64,000 nt of DNA from UBA2588 sp002339805 (GTDB lineage Bacteria; Chloroflexota; Dehalococcoidia; Lucifugimonadales; UBA3495): positions 62,001 to 126,000 of the forward strand of contig JBJKVO010000016.1 in NCBI GenBank assembly GCA_045562555.1. Reading direction: 5' to 3'. Below, piece after piece: positions 61,977 to 64,000 of the stretch. A program made the translations under genes and the position numbers. The notes beneath the pieces were generated by a model. That model was not told where the DNA came from. It saw only the letters and a list, made by a program, of their open reading frames with translations, and made no database searches. Numbering within the stretch: position 1 is the first letter of the stretch; each line of letters opens with the position of its first letter.

Positions 61977-62831
61977 CTAAAGTGCTTCGGGTAAAGTGGC
62001 TACTCCAATTGCATTTGGGCCAACATAAGAACCGATTGAAGGCCCAAAAGTAGTTTCCACGAGTTCAAGTCCGGGATAAGCTGCGATTAGTTGAGACTTG
62101 AAAGCATCTTTTGTCCCTGGGTCTGTGTTGTAGATTAAAGCCGCGGAGGTTAATTTTCCCTGCTCTGCAATCAAACTGCTCATCTTTTCCAGGGACTGAT
62201 TCAGACTCCGGCATTTTGCTATGGGGACTACTTCACCATCTTCCAAGGATAGAATGGGTTTTATGCGCAACATAGTACCCAATAGGGCTGAGGCTTTGCC
62301 TATACGACCGCCTCTGTGTAAATATTCCAGGGTGTTGAGTGCAACATAAACTGTTGTTCTTCTTAGGGTGGTCTCGGCGTAACTAGCTAGGTCTTCCAAC
62401 GATATATCGGGGTTGTTTGCTAGATGCTCAGCGGTAGCTAGGACTCCTAATGTTATGGGGACTGACGCTTTCAAAGAGTCCACCACTTTGATGCCTTGTT
62501 CAGGACTCATGGAGAATGAGTCGGCCGCCTGTTCAGCTGAATTGCAGGTCCCGCTCAGTTTACTTGAGACGTGTATTGATAATATGGAGTGACCTGCTTC
62601 TATGAGTTTTTCATATATATTTAAAAAGTCGGCGGGAGATGGTTGAGAGGTTTGCGGAATTTGCCCTTCTACAAACATTTTGTGATTGAATTCTTCACCT
62701 GAAATTGTTACCCCATCTTTATATGTTTCATTACCAAACATTACATTTATGGGGATGATTTCTATATTGTGTTGTTCTGCTAACGAAGCAGGAAGATCTG
62801 CACTAGTGTCAGTTATTATTTTGATACTCAT
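61977..62831 (-). CDS. DegV-family fatty-acid-binding protein (FakB-like)
   Basis: 284 residues. Opens IKIITDTSADLPASLAEQHNI and has QTSQPSPADFLNIYEKL, ILSIHVSSKLSGTCNSAEQAA and LNTLEYLHRGGRIGKASALLGTML, all typical of DegV proteins, which bind a fatty acid for FakA to phosphorylate. It lies four bases after the fakA-like gene and before recG. Confidence 0.92.
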   Translation of the reverse strand: MSIKIITDTSADLPASLAEQHNIEIIPINVMFGNETYKDGVTISGEEFNHKMFVEGQIPQTSQPSPADFLNIYEKLIEAGHSILSIHVSSKLSGTCNSAEQAADSFSMSPEQGIKVVDSLKASVPITLGVLATAEHLANNPDISLEDLASYAETTLRRTTVYVALNTLEYLHRGGRIGKASALLGTMLRIKPILSLEDGEVVPIAKCRSLNQSLEKMSSLIAEQGKLTSAALIYNTDPGTKDAFKSQLIAAYPGLELVETTFGPSIGSYVGPNAIGVATLPEAL

Positions 62832-62835
62832 AATG

Positions 62836-64000
62836 TTACTCCATTGTTATATAGTTTAAGATACCAGGGATTGACGTGTCGTGTATTTGAAGTTCGTAGT
62901 CAGGAAAATCTGTAGCAATGCCGTGGATTTCCATGATTTCTGTGAGATGGTGTATGTTGCGGCCTAGATACACGGTGATTAAGGATTTAGGAAGGGGAGA
63001 GGCTGAAGTTATGGCCTTTTGTATTTCGTGTTTTAAATTCTCTGGCGTGGCGTCTGATTGTAAATTATCTGCAAATGTCATCATGGTAATTCCGTCAATG
63101 ATCTCCGATATGTCCGATATGTTAGTTTCTACCGTGACCTGCTCGTTGAAAAAGGTTGAAGCCATTAAAGCTTCAGGGAGGCTTTCTAGTGCGATAGTTG
63201 GTATTCCGAATGAATCTTGTATTGCCCTCAGCCATTTGGCTGTTTGTGATGATGTGGAAACTAGTAGGACTTGCGGGTGGGTTTGTAAATCACGTAATGC
63301 CTTTTCAACTCCACCAGGAGAAGGCATAAGGATAACAATATGGCCACCCTGCTCAAACATTTCGGCAGTTTTTGGATCTTCCGTGATAAAAGCCAGAGTT
63401 GGATTGGAGTGTTGCCCTACTTGGTTATCCATATCTTCCGTTGACTGTTCAACAAGGTCGAATTGTATTTGGAGGGCATTGAAAATAATCTCTGGATGTA
63501 AGGCATGGAAATGTATTTTACACATGCTTGGCGTTTGGGATACGACTAGTGAAGTGACTCCTTCGAAGGATTCTATGGTATTTTGAATTTCTTGTTTTGA
63601 GTCTGCAGCCTCACTAGAGATGAGCCCTTGACAGCAATATCCCCATTGTTCTGGTTGTATACCTTTAAGGTAATTGCTCAGAGCAGGTTCGTTAAAACGG
63701 GTAACGAAAGTTTCCAGCCACGGTATATACTCTTGCAGCATGGTTCCTTGAGAGTTGGTATTGTAGGTTGCAGCAAAGCTATATAGTAATACAGTTAGGC
63801 CCGCAGCCCCTGAGTCTATGACCTCAGCAGCCTGTAATTCAGGTAATGAGTTAGCTGTATTCTGAGTCTCCTGCCAGGCTGTTTTGGTAACTTCTTCCCA
63901 GAAAGAACTTAATTGCATGGTGCCTAGTGGCGGGTAATTGTTTATGTCACTGATAGATTTCATGACAGAGAGCATAGTTCCTTCTTTTGGTTCTCCAATG
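62836..64000 (-). CDS. DAK2/FakA-like fatty acid kinase, 5' end outside window
   Basis: The frame is open to the window edge: before the Met at 63975 it reads EPKEGTM, matching the conserved EGTMLT segment of the DhaL/DAK2 domain of FakA (YloV). The visible 388 residues include EVIDSGAAGLTVLLYSF, the end of the kinase domain, a middle domain (GYCCQGLISSE) and a C-terminal DegV-like domain (VTVYLGRNIH). FakA phosphorylates FakB-bound fatty acids, and a FakB-like gene follows. Confidence 0.87.
   Translation of the reverse strand, partial: IGEPKEGTMLSVMKSISDINNYPPLGTMQLSSFWEEVTKTAWQETQNTANSLPELQAAEVIDSGAAGLTVLLYSFAATYNTNSQGTMLQEYIPWLETFVTRFNEPALSNYLKGIQPEQWGYCCQGLISSEAADSKQEIQNTIESFEGVTSLVVSQTPSMCKIHFHALHPEIIFNALQIQFDLVEQSTEDMDNQVGQHSNPTLAFITEDPKTAEMFEQGGHIVILMPSPGGVEKALRDLQTHPQVLLVSTSSQTAKWLRAIQDSFGIPTIALESLPEALMASTFFNEQVTVETNISDISEIIDGITMMTFADNLQSDATPENLKHEIQKAITSASPLPKSLITVYLGRNIHHLTEIMEIHGIATDFPDYELQIHDTSIPGILNYITME

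Noticed and set aside
1..64000. CRISPR array, insertion sequences or prophage
   Set aside because: No regularly spaced repeats, transposase, integrase or phage structural gene was found.

Overview
The window is AT-rich bacterial chromosome, densely coded on both strands and mostly housekeeping in character. Chloroflexi-style lipoproteins, a luciferase-like monooxygenase, a ComDE-type decarboxylase, CoA-type oxidation enzymes and a Sec-containing UGSC protein together suggest a marine Chloroflexota of the SAR202 type. This is inference from gene content; no rRNA is present to settle it. There is no phage, insertion sequence or CRISPR array.

Layout. 1-4.7 kb: truncated MFS exporter, 7Fe ferredoxin, LysR regulator, pyrF, a HhH-GPD glycosylase and a DUF3303 protein. 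4.8-10.5 kb: a branched-chain amino-acid type ABC transporter (lipoprotein, a fused LivH-LivM permease, LivG, LivF), followed by a cupin, an alpha/beta hydrolase, an MMPL/RND protein and a luciferase-like monooxygenase. 15.5-22 kb: small genes, then a minus-strand operon of thiolase, GMC oxidoreductase, NHL propeller, a 356-residue protein and a UGSC selenoprotein whose Sec is encoded by an in-frame TGA. 22-27.5 kb: tRNA-Ala, a winged-helix protein, panB with a DUF2520 reductase-like gene, a P1 peptidase, an SbcD-like nuclease and RNase P RNA. 27.5-32.8 kb: PHP, two MaoC-like genes, an SDR, gatC, gatA and an unknown gene. 32.9-34.8 kb: split sulfopyruvate-decarboxylase-like subunits plus a degenerate paralogue. 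34.8-40 kb: a ferric-iron ABC transporter with a DtxR-type regulator and a palindromic operator over the fbpA -10 box. 40-48.9 kb: cupin, tandem dehydrogenase paralogues, an MFS carrier, HerA with a partner gene, panC, and etfBA with a frameshift in etfA. 49-57 kb: htpX, cyclase, fmt, an unusual leader RNA, then rpsP-khpA-rimM-yebC-ruvC-ruvA-uvrB. 57-64 kb: a two-gene D-glutamate cyclase, a response-regulator-like protein, recG, and degV with fakA running off the edge.

How parts work together. The Liv system and the MFS/RND genes move organic substrates across the membrane. The thiolase, MaoC, SDR, ETF and oxidoreductase genes fit catabolism of organic acids. Iron uptake appears controlled by the DtxR protein encoded next to it. 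PanB, the DUF2520 protein and PanC supply pantothenate. RuvCA, UvrB, RecG, the glycosylase, SbcD and HerA form a scattered repair set.

Most notable for follow-up: (i) the TGA-encoded UGSC selenoprotein with a hairpin just downstream; (ii) a separately promoted, terminated RNA of about 190 nt upstream of rpsP that carries a 10-codon Trp-containing leader ORF and mutually exclusive hairpins, i.e. an apparently orphan attenuator; (iii) the degenerate ComE paralogue; and (iv) the etfA frameshift.
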